From positions 1 to 39,044 of the forward strand of contig JAUCBJ010008144.1 of NCBI GenBank assembly GCA_032718475.1: a DNA stretch of 39,044 bases. The letters run 5' to 3'. Within the stretch, counting starts at the first letter, position 1, and every line of letters starts with the position of its first letter. Positions 10,251 to 19,187 of this stretch are shown here, piece after piece. Below the pieces are notes generated by a model. It was not told the DNA's origin. It saw nothing but the letters and a program-made list of their open reading frames with translations, and ran no database searches. The position numbers and the translations under genes were made by a program. This DNA comes from Nemertoderma westbladi (lineage: Eukaryota > Xenacoelomorpha > Nemertodermatida > Nemertodermatidae).

Positions 10251-10791
10251 TGTAGCAACTCACTCCATAGTCTGATAATAATGTCTGAATGTGAGTTGCA
10301 AATATCAAACCAAAATCTAGTTAGGAATTCTAAAAGTCTGATGTCTAGTTGTTGTTATGTTGGCAACCAGCAACTTATTCCTATGCTGCCGGGCCATACA
10401 CATATTTCCAATTGGGGTGTCGTTTCAGCCTTTGGAAGTATTTCTGGGCTTCTAATTGGCTGTTTCTTCAATAAGCTCACCTCATTGGCTAACACTCTCC
10501 CATAGCCAAAAGGTGTGTCGGTTCAGCCTAATTGCCAGAAGGGGCTCACTCAGAGAGTTTCCCCAAGCAACATCCCTTTTGGCAATTAGGCTGAACAGAC
10601 ACACCTTTTGGCTTTCGAAGAGTGTTAGCCAATGAGGTGGGCTTATTGAAGGAACATCCAATTAGAAGCCAATAAATACTTCTATAGGCTGAAACGACAC
10701 CCCCAATTTGAAATATGCGGGCGTGCAATGTACAATGTACATCATTAGTTTTTTATTCTATTTTAAACATAAAAATATGCTGCGGCCACTA
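10251..10791 (-). repeat. 5' LTR of the Ty3/gypsy element, interrupted by a MITE
   Basis: It is homologous to 7360-7573 from TGTAGCAACTC through the GGGCCATAC region, and again from CAATGTAC (about 10726) to the end near GGCCACTA. The excess length is a foldback MITE at 10401-10716. Confidence 0.85.
10401..10716. mobile_element. Foldback MITE with long inverted-repeat arms
   Basis: The left arm (about 10401-10530) is the reverse complement of the right arm (about 10575-10716) with few mismatches. Shared blocks include GGGTGTCGTTTCAGCC, CTCATTGGCTAACACTC and AGCCAAAAGGTGTGTC. Termini read CATATTTC...GAAATATG. A degenerate 8-9-bp duplication of the LTR target (GGGCCATAC on the left, GGGCGTGC on the right) is visible when compared with the uninterrupted LTR. 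No coding potential is seen, and the open frames here are mirror images of each other. Confidence 0.85.
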
Positions 10792-11410
10792 TATATTTGC
10801 TATGAAAGTATTATTTGTTCTACCTGTAAGCAAGGTAATTGGTTTTCAAAGATTTCCCGTGCGCAAATTAAAATTTTGAAATTAAAATACCTTCCATGCC
10901 TCATAATCAGTTTCTGCCTAAACCCCTTCAGGTTGGCTAGAGCTGCTGTAAAGTACGGGACGTGAAGTGCGGGACAAGAAATGGAAAACATGATAAATAG
11001 AAGGAACAATGCTAAAGGTGGTACAATATTCACATTCACTTCACAGTCACCGATTACACATTTCCCAACCCCATACTTATATAACATTTAGATTAGATGA
11101 GGCGAGTTTATTTCAGTCATAGATGCTACAGCACATAGAGTATTACACTATTACAGTATATATGTATAACTTGTATAACAATATGCAAATAACGGTATAT
11201 TATAATGTCTTTGTATTTAATATATTATGTATTTCTTTTAAGTCACTCGTACATAATGCCAATACCATAAAATACGACGGAATTCGTCATTCTATGTTTT
11301 TGAATTACTTAAATACAGGGGGCGGACTTAGGCAAGGTGGTGGGATGCTGGTGTATGCATTCCATTGGTTTGGCGTAGGCGGTTAGATGAATTTGGGAAG
11401 CCCTGTGGGG

Positions 11411-11451
11411 CCAAGGCGACCTTTACTAAGCGCTATTTAAGGTCGCCTTGG
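11411..11451. repeat. Perfect 13-bp stem hairpin
   Basis: CCAAGGCGACCTT at 11411-11423 is exactly complementary to AAGGTCGCCTTGG at 11439-11451, with a 15-nt loop. No T-tract terminator context or known RNA family is apparent. Confidence 0.8.
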
Positions 11452-11603
11452 AGTGGGCAGGGCAGTACTTCCATATATGTACTGTACACTGCTAAAATGC
11501 TTCTACTAGTTTGCTGGGGTATCGCAGTGAGCGCACTGTACGTGGCTTCCCTGTAATAATAATTAAACCCTCCATGCACGTTGAACTGAGCTCTGACAAT
11601 GCG

Positions 11604-11652
11604 CGCCCTAGCGGCAGACAGAGGAACTGTAAAAATCTGTCTCTCTGTAGAA
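11604..11652 (+). repeat. Dispersed repeat, copy 1 of 2
   Basis: The sequence around CGCCCTAGCGGCAGACAGAG and CTCTGTAGAATTT recurs in diverged form at 13208-13264 in the same orientation (CCCTAGCGTCTGACAGAGGA). It is probably a fragment of an unidentified interspersed repeat. Confidence 0.6.
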
Positions 11653-13207
11653 TTTCTAATTATTAGGAGCCCGCTCGACAGCGGGATACTTACTGTAAAA
11701 ATCTGCAGGATACTTACTGTAAAAATCTCAGGATATATAACACTGACTGACTGACTGATAATTATCTAGGTTCAGGCACTTCCTGCCTGGCGATTTTGAT
11801 GAAATTTTGCAAGTAGATTGCTTTGGTGGTTCATAATCGCGTTACTAAATATCAGATCGATTCTATGTGTGGTATTCGATATATTTAGTTTTTTGACATT
11901 ATTTTGTCGCAAAATTAAAAGCAATGGTAAAATAACAACTCCTGCCTGAGCTGCAGCAGCTAGCTGTGGAGTAGGAACGGTGGAGTGCAGGGCTGTCTGA
12001 GATAGAATTCCATCCAGGCGGAATTTCTTGACTTTGACTACACACTTCCTGCCTGCCTTTGCCTTGTAGGAGCAGCGCTGCTGGCTGAGTCGACACTTCC
12101 TTATCAGCTCTCAGGTATAGACAGTAAATAGTTGAGTTGTCAGTAAACATAATAAAATATACAACTGCAGTAGGATTATATTATTATTCCACGAATCCTT
12201 GGGCTGATTACTTTGTATAGGATATTTGTAGAATGTTCTTAAAAATAATATTCTTATTTTTATTATTACATAGGATTAGCATCATTTTTTAGCTGAAGCA
12301 TTAATAGTGTAAATTATTGAAGGGGGGAACTGTCCCCCCTTTTCACTTTGACTGATTTGCGGTTTTGTTAAATTTCTTGGTTATAGTTGTTGTGATGCTA
12401 AAATTTAATTGGTCTTTGATAATGTAATATTTTGTTTCATATCGTTTAGACCTTCAATTTTCATAATATTAGTTGAGTTTTTGTTTATACATTTGCTCTA
12501 TAATACTGTATATTATATAATTTGTATTTATTCAAAAAATTGAATGAAAGTGTTAAAGTGTTATACTATTATTATCTTAGTAGAACTACTGACACAAATG
12601 TAGAACAGCTAGGATATTTGAGCTTTGTTTGTGTTTTAGTTTTAGTAACTGTAGCTACCCCTTTCTATTGTTAGTTTTGTTCTATAATGCAGCATTGGTT
12701 GATTGCCTTAGTAGCCGGTGTTGTAATATTCGTATGGAAATGGAGTCTGCACTTATAATATAGGGTGGTTCTAGGGTGGGTTCAGGGTCATCACTCGCTC
12801 GGTGTCCTGGTTGTGCATCAGGGCATTTTTTCATAAATATTCGGTAATCTTATATCTTGTAAACGTGCTTGATAATGAAATTATTTGCCTCATATTATAT
12901 TTTTGTTAGTGGTAGCAAAGTTTAATTTTTTATTATGTGGGACCATCCACAAAGTCAGCTAGCCTCACGCCTTAGAGTTTAGACAATTGTTTAGTTTAGG
13001 CCTACTTACTAGGCCTACAGCTGACTAACATAGTTCATTTGTAATATTCTTGGCTAGGATTCTTCCCCCGGGCTCCTTTCAGCCAGCTTGCTGGCTGTCT
13101 TTCTACATAGTTAAGCAATGCTCGTAGGTTGGTAGGTTACTACAACCAAATTTCAGATGAATCTGATGGTTGGTTCTATAATTACACCTACATTTATGTT
13201 TCTGTTA

Positions 13208-13264
13208 ATTCGCCCCCTAGCGTCTGACAGAGGAACTATAAATGTAGGTCTGTGTGTAGAATTT
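13208..13264 (+). repeat. Dispersed repeat, copy 2 of 2
   Basis: Diverged direct copy of 11604-11652, including a shared GACAGAGGAACT and TGTAGAATTT. Confidence 0.6.
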
Positions 13265-13375
13265 AAAAACCTTTGATAGACTACATGTGTACCAAGTTTG
13301 GTTCCATTTAATCCACGATTGACCTACTTATTAGCTTTCAAACATTAAACCCAACCAGCCACAAACAAACTAATA

Positions 13376-13471
13376 ATATATTGCATTGTGTTATCACTGG
13401 AGCTCTGCTCGAGTTCCCGCAGCTCTGCGGGAACTCGAGCAGAGCTCCAGTGATAACACAATGCAATATAT
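13376..13471. repeat. Perfect 47-bp stem hairpin with 2-nt loop
   Basis: Bases 13376-13422 are exactly complementary to 13425-13471 with only CT between the arms. The stem is rich in CTCGAG and GAGCTC sites. It directly abuts the left end of the MITE at 13471. Perfect arms imply very recent origin, an active snap-back mechanism or an assembly artefact. Confidence 0.95.
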
Positions 13472-13715
13472 ACAGTAAAGGCCATGATACACCACAGGAG
13501 TGGCGAGCGGCAGCGGCGGGCGGCCGTGGCGAGCGGCCGTTGTGAGCGGCGACTTTTAGTATGATACACTATAGGAGCGGCGAGCGGCAGCAGCCATTTG
13601 TGGTGTATCATCACCCATAGAAAATAATCTGTTCTATTTTAAAAAGTGGCCGCACGCCGCGGCCGCTTGCCGCTGCCGCTCGCCGCTCCTGTGGTGTATC
13701 ATGACCTTAACTGTA
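13471..13715. mobile_element. MITE with CAGT...ACTG termini and TA duplication
   Basis: Terminal inverted repeats read CAGTAAAGGCCATGATACAC on the left and the complement of CAGTTAAGGTCATGATACAC on the right, continuing through CACAGGAGYGGCGAGCGGCA. Both ends are flanked by TA, as expected for Tc1/mariner-type insertion. An inner, inverted copy of the terminal motif (about 13560-13612) makes the element internally repetitive. It is GC-rich, about 240 bp long and has no coding capacity. Confidence 0.85.
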
Positions 13716-15231
13716 GTATTATTTTTCTGTGGTGTGCTTGTGCATTATTTGAGTGTATTACTCAATAGTATTGTAACTGGCTGACTGGTATTATTTGTTA
13801 CTAATTACAGGTATATTGTTAATAATTTTAGGGGTGTAGTCAGATTTTTTTTGAAGTGTTGACTACGTGATAAATCTGTTTCAAAATTATCTCAAAATAA
13901 TAAAATTTAAAAATTAACTGGCAGTCTAGAAATTGGCATTGGAAGGACATATACATGAATAATCTATTTGTGTAACATATAGTGTAACAAATTTGATAAC
14001 CTGGACGGATTATGTGCTGATACATCAAAAGTGGATTTATTGAACTATCAATAAACAATTAGTTTAATTTAGCCAATTAAATAATTTAGCATAAAATTCA
14101 TTTTCGTACGAATCCCGTACTTAACATGGGTCCCTCTCCAGTCATTATTAACCTACAGTATAGTAGGCCTACTAGTTGAAAGCCTACATTATTACTAAAA
14201 TTCATTCACCTGGAATAGTAATAATTACCATTCGCCTCGCCCATACCTTTGCTGATGCTATCAACTGTAAGAAATATTTAACATACACTAATGCTACCCT
14301 ATGATGAATTTCAAGTTTGTAAGGGACTGGAGTCAGGAGTTTAGGAAGTAGGGCCTAAGCAAACAGTATGGGTGTACTAAGTACAATAATCTTGGCAACC
14401 TCATCGATTTATACTAAGCCTGAGTAGAAATCCATTACATAAGCCATTTTTCATCATGAACACCAGCTGTTATTGGTGTTATTTTGTCATTGCGTCTATG
14501 GCACTTTTCGTTTATTGAATTTTTTGCAAAAACTAATGACTGTATTTTTCTGAAAATTGCTTTATATGCCCATTCAGACCATTCAATACAGGAGGGTAAA
14601 AAATAACACAATTGACCGGATAGTTTCGGAGCCTTTCTTGTGACAAACAGACAGTCAGACAGACAAACAAACAAACAGACAGGATTTTCTTACAGAAAGG
14701 AAATCTGAAGATTTACAAATAAAACATTTCAACGATCCAGTGCTTAGAATTCAATCAGCTGGCCTCCCCCCTAACATAGCAGTGGCGGTATTAATTGCAA
14801 TTCGATTAGTGTCTTTGCTTCTGAGAGACGAACACAGTTAATAAAAGGTCAAACACATATCTGATATCTCATTATTGAGTGTTTGAAACTCGGAATATAG
14901 TAATCTTCTAATCTTCTAAATAATTAATAATATAATAAAATAATAAATAATAATAATAATAATGATATTCTCCATAATTGATGTAAATGTAAACGGAGTT
15001 AAAATAACGGAACGGAGAAACTAATTTTGAGAGCATTCACAGTAATATCTATAGTATAATAGATACTGTACAGTGCTACTGTAGACTAGCAAGCCTGGTG
15101 CGCGAAGGGCCTGGTTTGCTAGTCTATTACTAAGCAAACATATAAAGACTAAATTGAAACACAACTTACTGACTGGTTAGAAGTAGCGAGTAAAGCAGTA
15201 GTAGTTCTAAAGACCTACTGTACTTACCAGA
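13716..15231. other. AT-rich intergenic stretch, no gene seen
   Basis: I find no gene here. It contains an (ACAG/ACAA)n microsatellite at about 14642-14682, a TAA-rich microsatellite at about 14935-14962, and the short hairpin at 15082-15126. The open frame at 14435-14674 (minus) overlaps the microsatellite and has no family motif. Confidence 0.55.
15082..15126. repeat. 14-bp stem hairpin
   Basis: TAGACTAGCAAGCC at 15082-15095 pairs with GGTTTGCTAGTCTA at 15113-15126 with one G-T position and a 17-nt loop. Confidence 0.75.
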
Positions 15232-15455
15232 TATCAAGAGTAAAATATCGAGGGTTGAAAAATATCGAGAGTAAAAATATCGAGTGTTGAAAAATATCGA
15301 GTGTTGAAAAAAATCGAGTGTAAAAATATCGACAGTAAAAATATCGAAAGTAAAATATCGAGAGTAAAAATATCGAGTGTTGAAAAATATCGAGAGTAAA
15401 AATATCGAGAGTAAAAATATAGAGTGTTGAAAAATATCGAGAATAAAAATATTCC
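15232..15455 (+). repeat. Minisatellite array of a 15-16-bp unit, forward
   Basis: About 14 units of AAAAATATCGAGAGT or AAAAATATCGAGTGTTG, mixed irregularly. Translation gives a meaningless five-residue repeat, so no protein is inferred. The same unit reappears inverted at 15866-16088. Confidence 0.9.
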
Positions 15456-15865
15456 ATTTTGCGTGAGCATATTATTTAGGATTATGGGACAATATTGCCG
15501 TTCATTGGTTAGTGCAACAGTGCAACAGTGCAAGAAGTGCAAATAAATGCCATTAATTTACCTTGGCTACCCATTTACCAGATTTATTATACTAGCTAGT
15601 TTTTGCTATTTTTTTAATAAATATTATAGAAGATGTGCTAGCTATAAATTTTGATAAATATTTTTGTTCTAGAACACATTTTTTAGTTCTAGATCACATT
15701 TTTTATTGTTTAGCTTGTTAGTATTTTCTATTTCTTTTTATAAATGTTATAGAACACGTGTAAGCTGCCAATTTTGATAAATATTTTTGTTCTAGAACAC
15801 ATTTTTTTGTTCTAGAGCATATTTAAGAAAAAAAATATCATACAAACCCTTATTAAACAATTTTT
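15456..15865. other. Spacer between inverted minisatellite arrays
   Basis: It contains direct repeats of AAATATTTTTGTTCTAGAAC (about 15656-15675 and 15779-15798) and related TTCTAGANCACATTTTTT segments. No gene is seen. Confidence 0.7.
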
Positions 15866-16088
15866 ACGATATTTTTACTCTCGATATTTCTCAACACTCG
15901 ATATTTTTACTCTCGATATTTTTCAAGACTCGATATTTTTACTCTTGATATTTTTACTCTCGATATTTTTACTCTCGAAATTTTTCAACACTCGATATTT
16001 TTACTCTCGATATTTTTCAACACTCAATATATTTACTCGCGTTAATTTTACTCTCGATATTTTTCATGTCTCGATATTTTTCAATATA
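15866..16088 (-). repeat. Minisatellite array of the same unit, inverted
   Basis: About 14 units of ACTCTCGATATTTTT or CAACACTCGATATTTTT, the reverse complement of the array at 15232-15455. The two arrays and spacer together form an 860-bp foldback structure. Confidence 0.9.
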
Positions 16089-16153
16089 ACCCTCAAGTCA
16101 AAATACTTAAATATCACATTATCATAATAAGGCAAGAATAATTGATACTACTA

Positions 16154-16618
16154 CTAGGTCGAGCGAACTCGGACAGTGGAAATGAGATCCTTCCAGGCTT
16201 CCCGATTCTCCATAGTTGTCGCAATTTCGTTTCTCCCAAGTTCAGTATCCCTTTCAAGTTGATCTATATATGTTATGGCCGGTCGTCCACGACTACGCTT
16301 TCCATGAGTTAGTTGCCAGAGAAGTAGATCTGGTATGACCTCGTCTTTACTTCGCCAGCAGTGCCCACTGAATCTTAATCTGCGTTCACGGAGGGTGGTT
16401 GATACAGGTGGTATTGTACCATAAAGCTCGGCGTTTGTCATGTGTTGTCTCAAGCTGATTTTTAGGGCTGCCCTAGTAGTCTTGTGTAGCAACCATCAAT
16501 TCGTTGTTCAAGTGATTTAGTCAGTGTCCAGGTCTCACCCCCGCATAAAAATACACTTTCCACTGTGGCTCGAAAGAACTTAGTCTTCAGGTGCCTGGAG
16601 AGATCTGATTTCCAGATG
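16154..16618 (-). pseudogene. LINE reverse transcriptase C-terminus, 3' half of a split LINE
   Basis: From 16618 leftward the frame reads WKSDLSRHLKTKFFRATVES and GGETWTLTKSLEQRIDGCYT. After one frameshift near 16490 it continues with ALKISLRQHMTNAELYG, RERRLRFSGHCWRSKDEVI, THGKRSRGRPAITYIDQL and a stop at 16154. This is the conserved C-terminal tail downstream of the RT thumb in craniofacial-development-protein-2-like (RTE-type) LINEs. The matching upstream part, ending in LSKMDNI, lies at 38121-38328. The two halves were contiguous before the giant BEL element inserted. The 5-bp target AGATG is present at both junctions. Confidence 0.85.
16614..16618. repeat. Target-site duplication of the BEL element, left copy
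   Basis: AGATG abuts the outer end of the 3' LTR and repeats exactly at 38116-38120. Five bp is the usual size for BEL/Pao. Confidence 0.85.
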
Positions 16619-17771
16619 TGTTCGCGCTTTCAGACCTTTAGCAGTTTAACCTGCCAATTTTAGGTGTCCTCTTGTTTATAAATCGACTTTAGCCTATAAC
16701 AAGTATCCAGTGCACATGAAGCAACATTAGCCGAAGCCAGTCTATGCGCGATCATTCACCCACAGTTAAGGGAGACTGGATTCGGATGCTTTGAAGTGAT
16801 TGCGGTGCAGACCTACGGTATTATTCGATTGATCGTTACTATATAATCTCTGACAATATTATTCACTTTCGGGGAAATATTAACAGTCCCTTTAGGACGT
16901 GGCGCTTTAAGTATAAAAACAGAGTTATGACTTATACTAAACACAACGAGATGGCTACTGATTTTCGTAAATAGCGCATTCTTTAGGAGATGCTTTATTA
17001 TCTGTCACACTACTGCATACGACTTCACACTGCTGCACACTGATCTGCCGACCGTCACTGAATTTGATAATATATAAGGAGGATAGCAACTGACACATGT
17101 AGGGAGAAATAGCATTTAATTCACACTAAAACCACTATAATGTAAGTCGCAATTGCTACAGGTAACCGGTCCCTCTTACCTTCAGTAATCAAGAAGATTG
17201 GGGTTTTATGATTATTTATCAGTATTCTCCAAATATAACAACATATCCATCAACATATAACAATTAATAACAGACAGTAAACAGAAGTAAATTAGTGATT
17301 GTTTTATTATACAGCAATGTTTCAGTTCAGATGTGTGACCAGGTAATAGATTTACGTTCTTGTAATCAAAGCCGTCTAATGTTTGGCCAAAGTCTGAAAC
17401 TTCTACAGAAGTACAGAAGAATTTCCTAAGCCGATGTTCTGAGGCTCAGAAAGGTAAACAAAAACCATAATGCATTGCGCGGTTTTCCATAGGCCTCTGT
17501 ACAAGATAAAATGAAAATCGCTCTGATTGGCTGAGCTGAGCGAGCTGAACAAAGAGATGTTCCACGTTTACAGTAAATCAGCTGACAGATTTCGTCATCT
17601 GAGTTCCAGTCTTTTAGAGTATTAGGCGCATTGTGGCAGAAAATGGCTTATTATGTCCGCTAAAACACCCACACGGTACATTGCGGAGAAAATGGCTTGT
17701 TATGTCCGCTAAAACACCTACACGGCATATTGCGGAGAAAATGACTGGTTATATCCGCAAAAGCTTTTACA
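16619..17771 (-). repeat. 3' LTR of the BEL/Pao element
   Basis: 1153 bp, reading TGTAAAAGCTTTTGCGG at its 5' end and CGCGAACA at its 3' end on the minus strand, the standard TG...CA. It carries two full copies and one partial copy of a 49-bp tandem unit (17639-17765), against one full copy in the 5' LTR. An AATAAA on the minus strand near 16991 could serve as the polyadenylation signal, but this is only a candidate. Confidence 0.95.
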
Positions 17772-17779
17772 CCGCTCCC
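17772..17779 (-). other. Polypurine tract of the BEL/Pao element
   Basis: The minus strand reads GGGAGCGG directly before the TG of the 3' LTR. This is the expected place and composition for the plus-strand primer. Confidence 0.75.
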
Positions 17780-17849
17780 AGAAAATGGGATTTAATTCTA
17801 TAAAATATAAAAAATCACAGTTTCTAAAATATAAAAATACTCTAAACAG

Positions 17850-19187
17850 TTAGTCTTTCTTACGCAAACGGCGTTTACGCAGTTTTTTGAGGCTAGCAAG
17901 AGTCCTTTTCTCTTTGGGGCGAGCCACTTTACTAGGAGGGCTATAACTCCTGGGTGAAGGGTGCAATACAATTGCATCGGAAGGTTTAGGATTACGGTCG
18001 GTGTATCCGCCGGTCGAGGTACCCGGTTGATCGATATCAACCTCAGTGGAGCGAGGTCGAACAACCTTCAGAGCACGTTTCAAGACAGCAGCTCTTACTG
18101 GTCCCTGACGATTCGTCTGCATGAGAGCGGTAGGTGGACTGTGAGTAGTGAGAAATTTCCTCGGTTTGATGGTTCTTTCTAACTTGCGTTCTCGGGCTCT
18201 ATATTCATAGGGTCGTCTATGAACTTCCTGTAGTTCTGGATGCGAGTTGATGAACAAGTCACCATATTCCGGATCTTGACGAATGAAGTTGATCAAGTTA
18301 TTGGAATTAAGATCGTTGGGATTAATGTTCCTGAGATATTTACGAACAAATTTGGTCGAAATATTCTCGCCAACACGCTTCATTAGTTCGTAACTTGGTA
18401 TGCAAGATTTTTGTTTAACGGACGCGAATAGATACGGGTGGAATGCATAAACTCCTTCGTAAGCACGTCCAGGGTAATAGCGATGACGTGACTCACAATG
18501 TAAATCCGCGTTCGCTTCCCAGGCTCGGATGTAGCGTAGGGTAATCATTTCATCTACGCTTTCCAGATTGCGGTTGAAAGGGCAATCAAAACTTGCATGT
18601 CCTTTAAACTGACAATGATGGTATTGAGTCATAAATTGGTGGCAGACTGCAAAAATGTGCAAGTTATTGAGTCTACAATACGCACAATAGATCTCCATTG
18701 TAGGCTGTTCATGGAAGTAGGAGCAGGGTACGTTGGAGTCCACAGGGGTGAAATGGTCTCGAGATGCGCATAATCGGCAACGTTTCCTAGAGACATAATT
18801 GGCATGCCGATAATCGTACGCAGTGAGACATTGTGGACCTTGATACCATTCTAAGACATAGTCATTGTCACTGCTCCGGGGCGCTGTGGGCTGAATCTCC
18901 TCAGATTCTAAGCATATTGGTTCGTCTTCCAATTGCATAGCTGAGGTAGGTGTGGCTGTCTCCTCAAGCGAACCCAGTGTCTGAACTTCCACGATAGAAT
19001 AACCCGTGGGGATTCGAGGTCTTTGTATAACAGAGGAATGTAAGTTCTGTATACAAACATCCTTGAAAATGGCGAATCCAGCGCTGTCTAACTTCTCAGC
19101 AGCTGAGTCTCTTAGGCTGAGCTTGGTCAGAGCGCGGTCCTTGAACTGACTATCAACGTTATGGAACAGAGTCAGAAAGCGCCTAAA
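17850..19187 (-). CDS. Extra BEL ORF, C-terminal zinc-cluster segment (unknown function)
   Basis: An uninterrupted 380-codon frame starts at a Met at 18992. The same frame is open back to a TGA at 19188, so the segment continues the upstream region with one stop between. Counting from the 18992 Met, Cys/His clusters lie at C72, C75, H80, C90 and H94, then C103, C106, H112, C117 and H118, then C127, H132 and C137. The last is C-x4-H-x4-C, reminiscent of a zinc knuckle. The final 20 residues are strongly basic (LKKLRKRRLRKKD) and could bind nucleic acid or act as a nuclear signal. No signal peptide or membrane helix is visible, which argues against an envelope protein. It ends 70 bp before the polypurine tract. 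I do not recognise the family. A nucleic-acid-binding role is inference only. Confidence 0.75.
   Translation of the reverse strand, partial: FRRFLTLFHNVDSQFKDRALTKLSLRDSAAEKLDSAGFAIFKDVCIQNLHSSVIQRPRIPTGYSIVEVQTLGSLEETATPTSAMQLEDEPICLESEEIQPTAPRSSDNDYVLEWYQGPQCLTAYDYRHANYVSRKRCRLCASRDHFTPVDSNVPCSYFHEQPTMEIYCAYCRLNNLHIFAVCHQFMTQYHHCQFKGHASFDCPFNRNLESVDEMITLRYIRAWEANADLHCESRHRYYPGRAYEGVYAFHPYLFASVKQKSCIPSYELMKRVGENISTKFVRKYLRNINPNDLNSNNLINFIRQDPEYGDLFINSHPELQEVHRRPYEYRARERKLERTIKPRKFLTTHSPPTALMQTNRQGPVRAAVLKRALKVVRPRSTEVDIDQPGTSTGGYTDRNPKPSDAIVLHPSPRSYSPPSKVARPKEKRTLASLKKLRKRRLRKKD

Larger units (their letters stand above)
7360..10791 (-). mobile_element. Ty3/gypsy LTR retrotransposon, degenerate
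   Basis: Both LTRs begin TGTAGCAACTCACTCC in plus orientation and are flanked by a 5-bp direct repeat TATAT (7355-7359 and 10792-10796). On the minus strand the order is 5' LTR, primer-binding-like site, gag, reverse transcriptase, RNase H, integrase, 3' LTR. The protease and nucleocapsid region and the RT catalytic block are missing, and frameshifts break every domain, so the copy is dead. A foldback MITE sits in the 5' LTR. The internal region (about 2.7 kb) is much shorter than the usual 4-5 kb. Confidence 0.9.
10792..13375. other. Non-coding stretch with dispersed repeats
   Basis: I see no gene. The stretch holds a 13-bp hairpin at 11411-11451, a tandem pair of GGATACTTACTGTAAAAATC (about 11684-11728), a TGAC microsatellite (11743-11758), and a repeat shared between about 11604-11652 and 13208-13264. 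The open frame at 11899-12150 (minus) has no recognisable motif. Confidence 0.55.

Noticed and set aside
10149-10728. Open frames at 10149-10505 (plus) and 10546-10728 (minus) with near-identical peptides
   Set aside because: They are the two arms of the foldback MITE read on opposite strands. The similarity reflects the inverted repeat, not a gene.
14435-14674. Possible small Cys-containing protein on the minus strand
   Set aside because: Its N-terminus is translation of an ACAG/ACAA microsatellite, and no conserved motif follows.
15224-16127. Aromatic-rich repeat proteins on both strands
   Set aside because: They are translations of AT-rich minisatellites with no domain or composition typical of real proteins.
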